A stretch of 64,000 bases of DNA from Bact-08 sp964599025. Its GTDB lineage: Bacteria; Bacteroidota; Bacteroidia; Bacteroidales; UBA932. The position numbers and the translations under genes were made by a program. The notes beneath the pieces were generated by a model. It searched no databases and had not been told where the DNA came from. It saw only the letters and a program-made list of their open reading frames with translations. The stretch is taken from the NCBI GenBank assembly GCA_964599025.1, contig CAZREC010000001.1, positions 50,782 through 114,781 of the forward strand, read 5' to 3'. Positions 36,331 to 44,423 of the stretch are shown here, piece after piece; positions within the stretch are counted from its first letter, which is position 1, and every line of letters begins with the position of its first letter.

Positions 36331-37869
36331 ATGACACAGGAGGAGCTATTCAAGAGTTTGATTGCACATGCCAAAGAGTATGGCTTTATTTTTCAATCGA
36401 GCGAGATTTATGACGGGCTTAGTGCAGTATATGACTATGGTCAGCTTGGCGCAGAGATGAAGAACAATATTAAAAAATATTGGTGGGATTCAATGGTTCG
36501 TCTGAACGAAAATATTGTGGGAATTGATTCCGCAATCTTCATGCACCCTAAGATATGGGAGGCATCTGGCCACGTAAATGCATTCAATGACCCGCTTATA
36601 GACAATAAAGATTCAAAAAAGAGATACAGGGCAGATGTCCTGCTTGAGGACCACATTGCCAAAATTGAAGAGAAAATTGAGAAAGAGGTTGAAAAAGGAC
36701 ACAAGAAATTTGGCGAATCTTTTGACGAGGTACAATTCAGGGCAACAAACCCTAATGTTTTGAGGAACAGGGCAAAGGCCGACGAAGTTACCGCAAAGAT
36801 GAACGAGGCCCTTAATGCAAACGACCTTGAGGCAGTAAAACAACTTATAATCGATTGCGAAATAGTTTGTCCGATTTCAGGCACCAGAAACTGGACCGAT
36901 GTCCGTCAGTTTAACCTGATGTTCTCTACACAAATGGGAAGCGTGAGCGAGGATACCAACATAATATATCTCAGACCGGAAACCGCACAGGGCATTTTTG
37001 TGAATTTCCTGAATGTACAGAAGACCGGGAGAATGAAGGTTCCGTTTGGAATTGCCCAGATAGGGAAAGCCTTCAGAAATGAGATTGTGGCAAGACAGTT
37101 TATCTTCAGAATGAGAGAATTTGAACAGATGGAGATGCAGTTTTTCGTGCGTCCCGGAGAGGAGATGAAGTGGTACGAACACTGGAAAGAGGCACGTCTG
37201 CGCTGGCACAAAGCACTTGGACTAGGCGATGAGAAATACAGGTTCCATAATCATGAAAAGCTTGCCCATTATGCGAATGCTGCTGCCGATATTGAATTTG
37301 AGTTTCCATTTGGTTTCAAGGAACTTGAAGGTATACACTCCCGTACCGATTTTGACCTGAGTCAGCATCAGAAGTTCTCCGGTCGTAAGCTCCAGTATTT
37401 CGATCCTGAGACAAATGAGAGCTATGTGCCATATGTGATTGAGACTTCAATTGGTCTCGACAGGACCTTCCTGGCAGTCTATTCATCTGCATATTGTGTT
37501 GAAAAGCTCGATGACGGAGAGGAGAGGGTTGTACTAAAATTACCTGCAATTCTTGCTCCTGTTAAACTTGCGGTGCTTCCGCTTGTTAAAAAGGATGGAC
37601 TTCCGGAGATGGCAAGGGAAATCATGAACGACCTCAAATATGAAATCAATTGCCAGTATGACGAAAAGGACAGCATTGGAAAGAGATATCGTCGTCAGGA
37701 CGCAATCGGGACACCGTTCTGCATAACAATTGACCATCAGAGTCTGGAAGATAAGTGCGTAACCATAAGATACAGAGACTCAATGGAACAGGAGAGGGTT
37801 CCGGTTGAGAAGCTGAGATCTATAATTGAAGAGAAAATAAGCTTTAGAAAAGTATTGGAAAATATTTAA
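36331..37869 (+). CDS. glyQS: Glycine--tRNA ligase, alpha2-type
   Basis: 513-residue class II aminoacyl-tRNA synthetase charging tRNA-Gly. The single-chain form is the one related to eukaryotic and archaeal GlyRS and is usual in Bacteroidota. Seen are the N-terminal AHAKEYGFIFQSSEIYDG, YLRPETAQGIFVNF (motif 1-2 region), FRNEIVARQFIFRMREFEQMEMQFF (motif 2), ETSIGLDRTFLAVY (motif 3) and a C-terminal anticodon-binding domain (APVKLAVLPLVKKDGLPEMA, QDAIGTPFCITID). The chosen start gives the usual N-terminus. Confidence 0.97.
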   Translation: MTQEELFKSLIAHAKEYGFIFQSSEIYDGLSAVYDYGQLGAEMKNNIKKYWWDSMVRLNENIVGIDSAIFMHPKIWEASGHVNAFNDPLIDNKDSKKRYRADVLLEDHIAKIEEKIEKEVEKGHKKFGESFDEVQFRATNPNVLRNRAKADEVTAKMNEALNANDLEAVKQLIIDCEIVCPISGTRNWTDVRQFNLMFSTQMGSVSEDTNIIYLRPETAQGIFVNFLNVQKTGRMKVPFGIAQIGKAFRNEIVARQFIFRMREFEQMEMQFFVRPGEEMKWYEHWKEARLRWHKALGLGDEKYRFHNHEKLAHYANAAADIEFEFPFGFKELEGIHSRTDFDLSQHQKFSGRKLQYFDPETNESYVPYVIETSIGLDRTFLAVYSSAYCVEKLDDGEERVVLKLPAILAPVKLAVLPLVKKDGLPEMAREIMNDLKYEINCQYDEKDSIGKRYRRQDAIGTPFCITIDHQSLEDKCVTIRYRDSMEQERVPVEKLRSIIEEKISFRKVLENI

Positions 37870-37879
37870 AATCAGAATC

Positions 37880-38857
37880 ATGAATAACTTATCTGTAAAT
37901 TACATGGGGCTCTCTTTGAGAAGTCCTCTCATTGCGGCCAGTTCCGGTCTGACTTCTCAGATTGATAAGGTTGTTGCTTTTGCCAATGCAGGCGTTGGAG
38001 CCATAGTTGTCAAATCCCTTTTTGAAGAGCAGATAATAAACGAAGCTGAGTTTATAAGCAGTCAGTCTGCAGATTATCCCGAGTCTGCAGATTATCTTTA
38101 TCACTACCTGCGCTCAAGTTCAATCACCAAGTATCTTGGGTTGATAAAAGATATTAAAGCCGCTGTGCAGGTTCCTGTAATTGCAAGTATCAACTGCTAC
38201 TCTCCGGGAGAGTGGACAGCATTTGCAAAAGAGATACAGGAGGCAGGAGCAGATGGTCTGGAACTGAATTTTTATTCACTTCCGCTGAATATACTAAAGA
38301 GTGCAAACGATGTTGAGAAACAGTATCTTGAGGTTGTTGGGAAGGTTAGTAAATCGTTGAAAATACCTGTTTCTGTTAAAATTGCCAGCACTTTCACCAA
38401 TATCCCCGGTTTTGTAAACGGCCTTAAAGCCTACGGGGCAAAGAGTGTGGTTATGTTCAACAGGTTCTACAGCCCCGATATCGATATCAAAAAGGTGAGG
38501 ATGATAGCAGCAAATGCATTCTCATACGAAGAGGAGTATCTTAACGAGCTGAGATGGATAGGAATAGTATCTGCTTTGGTTCCGGGTATCGACCTTTCGG
38601 CAAGTACAGGCATTCACAATGGTACCACTGTAATTAAACAGATTCTTGCCGGTGCAACAACCGTACAGATGTGTACATCGTTGTACCAAAAGGGGGCAGA
38701 GGCTATCACTCACGCAATTGACGATATTAATCTGTTTATGGATGCACAAGGGTTTGAAAACCTGTCGGACTTCCGTGGAAAACTGAACTATTCAAATATA
38801 GAAAACCCTCAGCGGTTCGAGAGGGTTCAATTTATGAAGAACTTCGGGGAGCTGTAG
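37880..38857 (+). CDS. Dihydroorotate dehydrogenase-like protein
   Basis: 325-residue FMN-barrel protein related to class 1 dihydroorotate dehydrogenases. Visible are the N-terminal YMGLSLRSPLIAASSGLTSQ, GAIVVKSLFEEQI, the SINCYSPGEWTAFAKEIQEAGADGLELNF block, PVSVKIASTFTNI and the C-terminal SASTGIHNGTTVIKQILAGATTVQMCTSLYQKGAEAI. The family is close enough that the true pyrimidine pathway enzyme versus a paralogue cannot be settled here; the PyrD pathway genes are absent from the window. It follows glyQS by 10 bases on the same strand. Confidence 0.9.
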   Translation: MNNLSVNYMGLSLRSPLIAASSGLTSQIDKVVAFANAGVGAIVVKSLFEEQIINEAEFISSQSADYPESADYLYHYLRSSSITKYLGLIKDIKAAVQVPVIASINCYSPGEWTAFAKEIQEAGADGLELNFYSLPLNILKSANDVEKQYLEVVGKVSKSLKIPVSVKIASTFTNIPGFVNGLKAYGAKSVVMFNRFYSPDIDIKKVRMIAANAFSYEEEYLNELRWIGIVSALVPGIDLSASTGIHNGTTVIKQILAGATTVQMCTSLYQKGAEAITHAIDDINLFMDAQGFENLSDFRGKLNYSNIENPQRFERVQFMKNFGEL

Positions 38858-38879
38858 TTTCTGGTTGTTTTTGAAAGTT

Positions 38880-39086
38880 CTATTTCTTAAGCTTTACCAG
38901 CACTAATACCGGATTATCGGTCTCCTTCAAACCATCGGCTATCTTTTTGAACTTCGCGGATACCTTATGAGTCTGGGCATGTTCAATAAATTCTGATGCA
39001 CTTAGAAAGGATACCATATACTCATCGTCGCTTATGTAATTTGGCCAAAACGCAGGACCTCCCTCAAGGTCATCAGCAAACCCCAT
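38880..39086 (-). pseudogene. Remnant: C-terminus of a 6-bladed beta-propeller protein
   Basis: A 68-codon frame whose residues (GGPAFWPNYISDDEYMVSFLSASEFIEH, then LKETDNPVLVLVKLKK) look like the very end of the large 6-bladed beta-propeller lipoproteins (about 350-400 residues) of Bacteroidales. The rest of such a gene is missing: an in-frame stop codon directly precedes the first ATG, and the adjacent 40 bases lead into the 3' end of the next gene. I read it as a decayed fragment. It could instead be a small expressed protein; no ribosome-binding evidence is seen. Confidence 0.55.
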
Positions 39087-39126
39087 TTAGTCATTTTTGT
39101 TTTATCACATTTAACAAGAATTAAAA

Positions 39127-41466
39127 TCATGGCACATAAACATCCGAAGGCGCACTCCTAATTGTACCAAGTCCTTCCGGTTTGTCATTAAACCTTCCAA
39201 AATTCCATCTGATAAAGAATGAGAATATACGGCCAATAGTCTCTCTATTAGTTGTAATACGAAATTCGTCATTTCCTATGTTTGAATAAAGGAACCTTCT
39301 GCTGTTAAAGGGATCATTAATTGTTACTCCACAATAAAGTTTATTTTTAACTAATATCTGACTTAATTGAAGTGAGAGTATAGAATAGTATTTAACTGTT
39401 TTTGACTGAGCCGATTTTGCTTGAGGCCTTATGTCGAAATTTAATGTAAATGATGTAGTTTTTGTCAGAGTTCCATCAAGCGAAGCTCTGTTTGAAATGG
39501 AAAATAACGAGTTGTTTAATTTTTTTTCTGCGTCAAGGTAAACGTTTCGATTAATTGTGATATTTTCACTAATGGTTAATGACTTTATTTTATATCTAAC
39601 ACCTAGCTCTAATCCAAAATTGTGTCTGACACCTACATTTCCGTATGTTGTATAACTCTTTCCATCCTCGTAAAGTTCTGCCAATCTCTCAATTGCTCCT
39701 TTTGTGTACTTATACGAAAATTCACTGTTTAAATAGAGTCCGGCCATCTGTTTTCTTAGTTTTAAACTGATATTATGCAAAATTTCAGGTTTCAGGTTTG
39801 GATTACCCTGAAGAAGATTTTCGGGGTCACTTTTATCGATAAAGGGATTAAGTGTAGATAAACCCGGACGGGTAATAGAAATATCATATAAAAAATTGAA
39901 TCTGTATTTCCTTCCGGAGAGATAGCTAAATGCTAACTGAGGTAAAATTTTCAATTTATTATAGTCAAGTTCTGAATCTATTCCATTATTATTAAACTCC
40001 CCTTTTATGTTTTCATTATTTAAGTTTAGGTTGATGGTGGCGGCATATTGTTTTTCTACATATTGTATGTTAACCGATGCATTTAAGATATTGCTTTTAT
40101 AATCAAGTCCTGATAAATCTGAGATATTTGAGTAAAAACGGTTTGTATAAGAGGCAAAATACAATAATCTCACTTTGTTGTTGATCTTTTTTGAAGATGA
40201 TCCGGAGATTGTATTCTCTTTAGAAGAGAGTGTTTCTTCAGTCAGATTATTGTTTAAATTTCTGATATTCTTTGTAAAAGTGTTATAAATACCATAATCG
40301 ATTACCATTCCTAAACCTGAATAAGATATTTCGGCATTTAAACCTGGGTAGTTATTATATTTAAGTGAAGATCTATTGATAGTATAATTAATCTGCTGTT
40401 GGTTGCTATCGTATTTCCTGCTGAATATCTGATTATCTATCTCTTTATCCGATTTCTGTGCAGAAAGGGTTATATAAAATTTGTGTTTTTTGCTAATCTC
40501 GGCACCTAATCCAAAAATAAAATTATGGGCTAAATTGTCACTCCAAGAGTAGGATGTGTCTCTTTGAATGTAATTTTGTGTTTGTGACAGATTCTCCTTT
40601 TCCGTATATGTTCTCAATTTTGGTGCATTTTCGTATGAAAGGCCATAATTAAAAGAGTAATATACATTTCCTATCTTGGAAGCAAAATCAGAACTCCCTC
40701 GATATCTGTTTGACGTATTAGCATTTAGTTGAATTTGAGACGCAAATCCATTAGGAATTTCTCTTGCAAGTTTTATATTTACAATATATTTATCTGTTTT
40801 GTTCTCACTGGTATTAGGCATTATTATCTCAATTTTACTCATAACATCTCCTCTGATAAAATTCATTGGATACTGCCGGCTACCACTTATAAGATCATTC
40901 TTTCCCCCGTTAATCTGTATAGTCGATATATTCTCGTCCAGATACTTGAACTTCCCGTCTTCAATTCTCTGCTGCATGTGGGGAATTTTCTTCATTATTT
41001 CCGACATTTTCATCTTTCTTGCATCTGGGTCAAGACTTACATCATAAACAAGTTTATCTACTTCCTGGGTAATTAGTGATTTTTGTGCTACAATTTTTAC
41101 TCCCTGTAAAACCTCGCCTGCTGATAATCCGATATTCCCAATTTTAGTAACTCCACCCTCAATAACATTAATATATAGCGAGTCTTCGGAATAACCCATT
41201 GCATAATATTTTAGAAGATATAATCCATGTTTTTTTACTAAAATGCTGTAACTTCCTTTCTCATTAGAAGATATTGCCGTAACGCTGTTTCTTTTTGAGT
41301 CGAAGACTCTCACAGTAACATATGGTATCCCTAAATCAGTCTCCTTTTCAATCACATTTCCCTGCAGGATAAATAGTCCCTTTTTCTCGCTCTCCTGAGA
41401 AAACATCTGAGTTGAAAATAAACAACTTAGAAGTGATGACAAAATTATCGGTTTTAGATAGATCAT
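39127..41466 (-). CDS. TonB-dependent-type outer membrane beta-barrel protein
   Basis: 779-residue outer-membrane protein. After a signal peptide (about 1-22) comes a CarboxypepD_reg-like domain (about 30-110, VIEKETDLGIPYVTVRVFD), a short plug-like region with VDKLVYDVSLDPDARKMKMSEIMKKIPHM, and a barrel (about 250-760) of the OMP_b-brl_3 type rich in aromatic strands. Such barrels are TonB-dependent-like but without an established substrate. It is transcribed away from the neighbouring exported ferredoxin gene (133-base gap) on the same strand. A 13-base inverted copy of a sequence near that gene lies upstream. Confidence 0.88.
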   Translation of the reverse strand: MIYLKPIILSSLLSCLFSTQMFSQESEKKGLFILQGNVIEKETDLGIPYVTVRVFDSKRNSVTAISSNEKGSYSILVKKHGLYLLKYYAMGYSEDSLYINVIEGGVTKIGNIGLSAGEVLQGVKIVAQKSLITQEVDKLVYDVSLDPDARKMKMSEIMKKIPHMQQRIEDGKFKYLDENISTIQINGGKNDLISGSRQYPMNFIRGDVMSKIEIIMPNTSENKTDKYIVNIKLAREIPNGFASQIQLNANTSNRYRGSSDFASKIGNVYYSFNYGLSYENAPKLRTYTEKENLSQTQNYIQRDTSYSWSDNLAHNFIFGLGAEISKKHKFYITLSAQKSDKEIDNQIFSRKYDSNQQQINYTINRSSLKYNNYPGLNAEISYSGLGMVIDYGIYNTFTKNIRNLNNNLTEETLSSKENTISGSSSKKINNKVRLLYFASYTNRFYSNISDLSGLDYKSNILNASVNIQYVEKQYAATINLNLNNENIKGEFNNNGIDSELDYNKLKILPQLAFSYLSGRKYRFNFLYDISITRPGLSTLNPFIDKSDPENLLQGNPNLKPEILHNISLKLRKQMAGLYLNSEFSYKYTKGAIERLAELYEDGKSYTTYGNVGVRHNFGLELGVRYKIKSLTISENITINRNVYLDAEKKLNNSLFSISNRASLDGTLTKTTSFTLNFDIRPQAKSAQSKTVKYYSILSLQLSQILVKNKLYCGVTINDPFNSRRFLYSNIGNDEFRITTNRETIGRIFSFFIRWNFGRFNDKPEGLGTIRSAPSDVYVP

Positions 41467-41579
41467 AAGAATGGAATATTAATTTTTTATAATAAACAAT
41501 GGTGTTTCAAGATTATAATTTAGGGCTATATCTAATAAAAATTATTTGATTAAATTTCTTAATCTGTTAATAGAAAACT

Positions 41580-41592
41580 AAATACCGGTAGA
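41580..41592. repeat. Inverted 13-base repeat, copy 1 (upstream of outer-membrane gene)
   Basis: AAATACCGGTAGA here is the exact reverse complement of the sequence at 42013-42025. The core TACCGGTA is itself a palindrome. Each copy precedes a minus-strand gene by roughly 45-115 bases, so both may be operators. Confidence 0.5.
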
Positions 41593-41599
41593 AACTCAA

Positions 41600-41968
41600 C
41601 TATTCGTATAGTATTTCAAAGACTCCCATTGGACAAGTTGCTTCTAACTCTTCAGCAATTGAAGAAGGCATAGATGTTACATTTGCTTTCTTACCTACCT
41701 TATTATCGTATCTTATCTCTAAGTAATCGGGAGCAACGCCTATACAATCTCCTGTTCCACAATTTACGCACAAAGATCTATATATTTTCAGAGTGTGTCC
41801 AAAATACAATCCATTATCACTATCAATAATAATTGATTCTTCTTCTTCTGTTGCTGATGCTGCAATTTGAGTATTATTTCCCGAATAAGCATATATGGCT
41901 AATCCGGAGAATATTAAAAACATTCCTATGAATGTAACTAATTTAATGTTGTAAATTTTTGTTTTCAT
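41600..41968 (-). CDS. Exported ferredoxin-like [Fe-S] protein
   Basis: 122-residue protein with an N-terminal hydrophobic segment (about 10-28, signal or anchor) and an acidic linker, then a compact domain with Cys67, Cys70, Cys75 and a distal Cys112-Pro, arranged as in single-cluster ferredoxins (CVNCGTGDC then CPMGVFEI). The first spacing is C-x2-C-x4-C rather than the usual x2-x2, so the cluster type is uncertain. An exported ferredoxin is unusual, as most act in the cytoplasm. The next upstream gene encodes a membrane polyferredoxin, suggesting an electron route across the inner membrane. Role inferred only. Confidence 0.7.
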   Translation of the reverse strand: MKTKIYNIKLVTFIGMFLIFSGLAIYAYSGNNTQIAASATEEEESIIIDSDNGLYFGHTLKIYRSLCVNCGTGDCIGVAPDYLEIRYDNKVGKKANVTSMPSSIAEELEATCPMGVFEILYE

Positions 41969-42012
41969 TTCTTTTAAATTTAAAATTAATCAATAAAATA
42001 TATTTTTAAAAC

Positions 42013-42025
42013 TCTACCGGTATTT
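42013..42025. repeat. Inverted 13-base repeat, copy 2 (upstream of exported ferredoxin gene)
   Basis: TCTACCGGTATTT, reverse complement of the copy at 41580-41592, 45 bases before the ferredoxin start. See that entry. Confidence 0.5.
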
Positions 42026-42116
42026 TCAATACTATGGATCCATAAATAACATTTAAATAGAGGGGAATATCATTGTTAATTAGAGTTCAAATCAATTGTT
42101 TATATTTACAAATTCA

Positions 42117-44030
42117 TTAAAAATAAATTGTGGGATTAATCATTTCAGGGTTCCCTCCTTTCCCCATAACCTTCCATTTTTTCTGAGTTAAGATACTCCG
42201 GATCTTCCCGTCACTCATTTTCTCCTTCAAATAATAAATCCTGATAACTGGTTCATCTTCTATATTCAATGTAGTTTCCAAGCCCATTAGTCCTTCGCAT
42301 AGAGAGAGGTAATTTGCCAAAACAGGGAGGCCCCTAGCAACCATCGGTTTTTCAATATCCGGATAGACAACATCATAGATTGATAAGGTTTTCTCATCAA
42401 TGTTTCCCTTGAACATCTTTTTATACGGGCGAAAAAGCAGTTCTAACAACTCTCTTTTTGAAACAGTGTCAATTTTATCTTCTGCATTCACGAACCTGAA
42501 GTCGACCTTCTCCTTTTTCACCTTACCTCCATGCATAAGAATATCCATCTCCTTCATCTCCACAACCTTCCTAATATAATCCATATCAACCTGCTCTGTC
42601 ATATCCATATAGATCCTTAGTGTAAGGGGTTTTGAGTATTCCGATTCCAACCCATAATACTTCCTTTTCCCTTGCCGGAATTGCATCCCCAGATAATTTA
42701 CATCTATAGGATCGGTCATATTTTCAGTATGAATGGTAACTACCTTGACACTTTTAACCTCTTTAGACGGCTGTGATATCTTAAACTTTACGGATTTATA
42801 AATGCTCTTTTCAATATCGCTGACTGATATCTCTTGAGGGTTATATAGTATTTCCACCCTGTGGTGCTGGATGTATGCCTTTACCCCATATATCCCCGGG
42901 ATGTTCTGCACCTTCTTTGCAAAATTCATTGAACTGGCATAGCACTTGACAGATCGCAACCCACGTATCTCTATTGATTCAGTTTTTGTAGTTTTATAAT
43001 TGCCCCATTTAAGATTTACCATTGGAACTTCCCACTTACTGCCAATTACAATTCCAATGAAGAACAGGAGTACAACAATAATTGGCAGAATCCAATGAAG
43101 CCATTTGCTGCCATTTACGGACAGGGCAGAATACTTACATTCAGCAATACAATCGCAACACATTGTACAGTCTACGTGTTTGATAACGTCACTCTTATCA
43201 ACGGGAATATTATATGGACATCTTTTAACACAATCATCACAATTTGCAATGCATTTCTTCTTGTCCCTTCTGATTTTCATCATTGGGAACACTTTTACCT
43301 GTTTAAAGAATATCTCACTTAAATAACCTATTATGCAAATAGAAGCAAGCAGCAAATACCATGGCAACTTAAGCCCGAGAAGTAATAAGAGATAGTAGAT
43401 TAAGAACAATGCTATTGCTGATAGCAGGTATTTAAAAATATTATTGATGGCTCCTAACGGGCATATATATTTGCACCAGAACATCTTAATAAAGAAGCAC
43501 CCGATTAACAGCAGATAAATGGCGGTCAAGGACATCCAGAGGCTTATCTCCCCCTTAAATCCTGTTGCGAGGGCATAGTATGGGTCAAACTGTTTGCAGA
43601 ATAGTTCTGATGAAGAGATAGAAATATAGAAAACAACAAAAAGGAGTATATATTTGACCGATCTCAGGATTTTATCCAATACCGAATCTTCCCTGACGAC
43701 AAGCTCTTTGAAATTTGAGAATTTCCTGAGTTTTGTCAGAAGTTCGTTAACATAACCTAATGGACACAGATAGGCGCAAAAAAGCTTGCCCAAAGAAAAG
43801 ACCGCAAATACAAGTAGTATTCCCATGGCAATCTGAACAGTTGTCATGTCGCAAGCTAAACTGTCATTCACAAAAAATGATACCAATGCCTGTATCCCTC
43901 CAAAGGGACAATAGGCTTCCGGATTTGAGTTTTTTGAAAGGTCGAATAAATCTAGAGCGAAAAAACATATAATAACTAATATCGCGAATTGAATAAATAT
44001 TCGAAAATTTACTGATTTAAAATTTCTCAT
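42117..44030 (-). CDS. Membrane polyferredoxin, NapH/NosR-like, with C-terminal HMA-like region
   Basis: 637-residue protein. N-terminal half: about six membrane helices with CPFGG (41-45), FCAYLCPLG (84-92) and WCKYICPLG (185-193), the cysteine loops of NapH/NosR/RdxA electron-transfer proteins; then a ferredoxin part with C260-C264-C267-C271-Pro and C288/C291/C292/C294-C298; then a last helix (about 312-331). The C-terminal half (about 350-637) is soluble; its first part (SVKCYASSMNFAKKVQNIPG, about 360-410) looks like a degenerate heavy-metal-associated (ferredoxin-like) fold, with a single Cys instead of CxxC. It likely passes electrons to the exported ferredoxin-like protein encoded downstream. 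Acceptor unknown. Confidence 0.8.
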   Translation of the reverse strand: MRNFKSVNFRIFIQFAILVIICFFALDLFDLSKNSNPEAYCPFGGIQALVSFFVNDSLACDMTTVQIAMGILLVFAVFSLGKLFCAYLCPLGYVNELLTKLRKFSNFKELVVREDSVLDKILRSVKYILLFVVFYISISSSELFCKQFDPYYALATGFKGEISLWMSLTAIYLLLIGCFFIKMFWCKYICPLGAINNIFKYLLSAIALFLIYYLLLLLGLKLPWYLLLASICIIGYLSEIFFKQVKVFPMMKIRRDKKKCIANCDDCVKRCPYNIPVDKSDVIKHVDCTMCCDCIAECKYSALSVNGSKWLHWILPIIVVLLFFIGIVIGSKWEVPMVNLKWGNYKTTKTESIEIRGLRSVKCYASSMNFAKKVQNIPGIYGVKAYIQHHRVEILYNPQEISVSDIEKSIYKSVKFKISQPSKEVKSVKVVTIHTENMTDPIDVNYLGMQFRQGKRKYYGLESEYSKPLTLRIYMDMTEQVDMDYIRKVVEMKEMDILMHGGKVKKEKVDFRFVNAEDKIDTVSKRELLELLFRPYKKMFKGNIDEKTLSIYDVVYPDIEKPMVARGLPVLANYLSLCEGLMGLETTLNIEDEPVIRIYYLKEKMSDGKIRSILTQKKWKVMGKGGNPEMINPTIYF

Positions 44031-44065
44031 AAATTACGTTATTAAATTAACAACAATTTGTTTTT

Positions 44066-44073
44066 CAAACGTA
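44066..44073 (-). promoter_or_regulatory. Predicted -7 promoter element for the polyferredoxin gene
   Basis: Read on the minus strand, TACGTTTG is a perfect TAnnTTTG box, 36 bases before the start codon. A -33 element is not evident, which would suit activator dependence. Confidence 0.5.
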
Positions 44074-44108
44074 TGAAAAATTTTTATTAAATTTTTCCAT
44101 TTAATAGT

Positions 44109-44128
44109 TTGCTGCGCAAAGTTGCGCT
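44109..44128. repeat. Direct repeat with palindromic core, copy 1
   Basis: 20-base sequence TTGCTGCGCAAAGTTGCGCT, identical to the copy at 44172. It holds the perfect palindrome GCGCAA-AG-TTGCGC (44114-44127). The palindrome centre lies about 60 bases upstream of the predicted transcription start of the polyferredoxin gene, a usual place for an activator site. Confidence 0.6.
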
Positions 44129-44171
44129 TTTGCAGGGCGTAAAAACCACAAAATCAGTAATATAAAAAAAG

Positions 44172-44191
44172 TTGCTGCGCAAAGTTGCGCT
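44172..44191. repeat. Direct repeat with palindromic core, copy 2
   Basis: Exact copy of the 20-base sequence at 44109, 63 bases away centre to centre. 63 bases is close to six turns of B-DNA, so bound proteins would sit on the same face. Confidence 0.6.
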
Positions 44192-44371
44192 AAGTGATTT
44201 TTTTTGATAGGATAATATTATTAAAAAAGCACAAAATTAATGAGTAAAGACTCTGTTCTTTGTGCAATAAAATACATAAGATTATAGATACATCTACTTC
44301 AACAACAGGCATCATCCTGCCATCATTATTACTGGAACCGAAGGCTATACCATATGCTAGTCTATTATAAG

Positions 44372-44403
44372 AAAAAAGCTGCTCCAGTTACTGAAACAGC
44401 TTT
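44372..44403 (-). terminator. Terminator of the six-gene protease/receptor operon
   Basis: Arms AAAGCTG (44375-44381) and CAGCTTT (44397-44403) pair, with further pairing (CAGT/ACTG) inside, and a T run follows in the minus direction. It lies 21 bases past the stop of the outer-membrane protein gene. Confidence 0.8.
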
Positions 44404-44423
44404 AATAATGTTATAAGGTGTTT

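Larger units (their letters stand above)
44031..44371. other. AT-rich regulatory spacer without a gene
   Basis: 341-base spacer between the polyferredoxin gene and the terminator of the protease operon. No plausible gene on either strand. It holds a minus-strand -7 element, two copies of a 20-base direct repeat each with a 14-base palindrome, and a 7-base inverted pair (GCACAAA/TTTGTGC) around 44239-44271. Confidence 0.7.
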
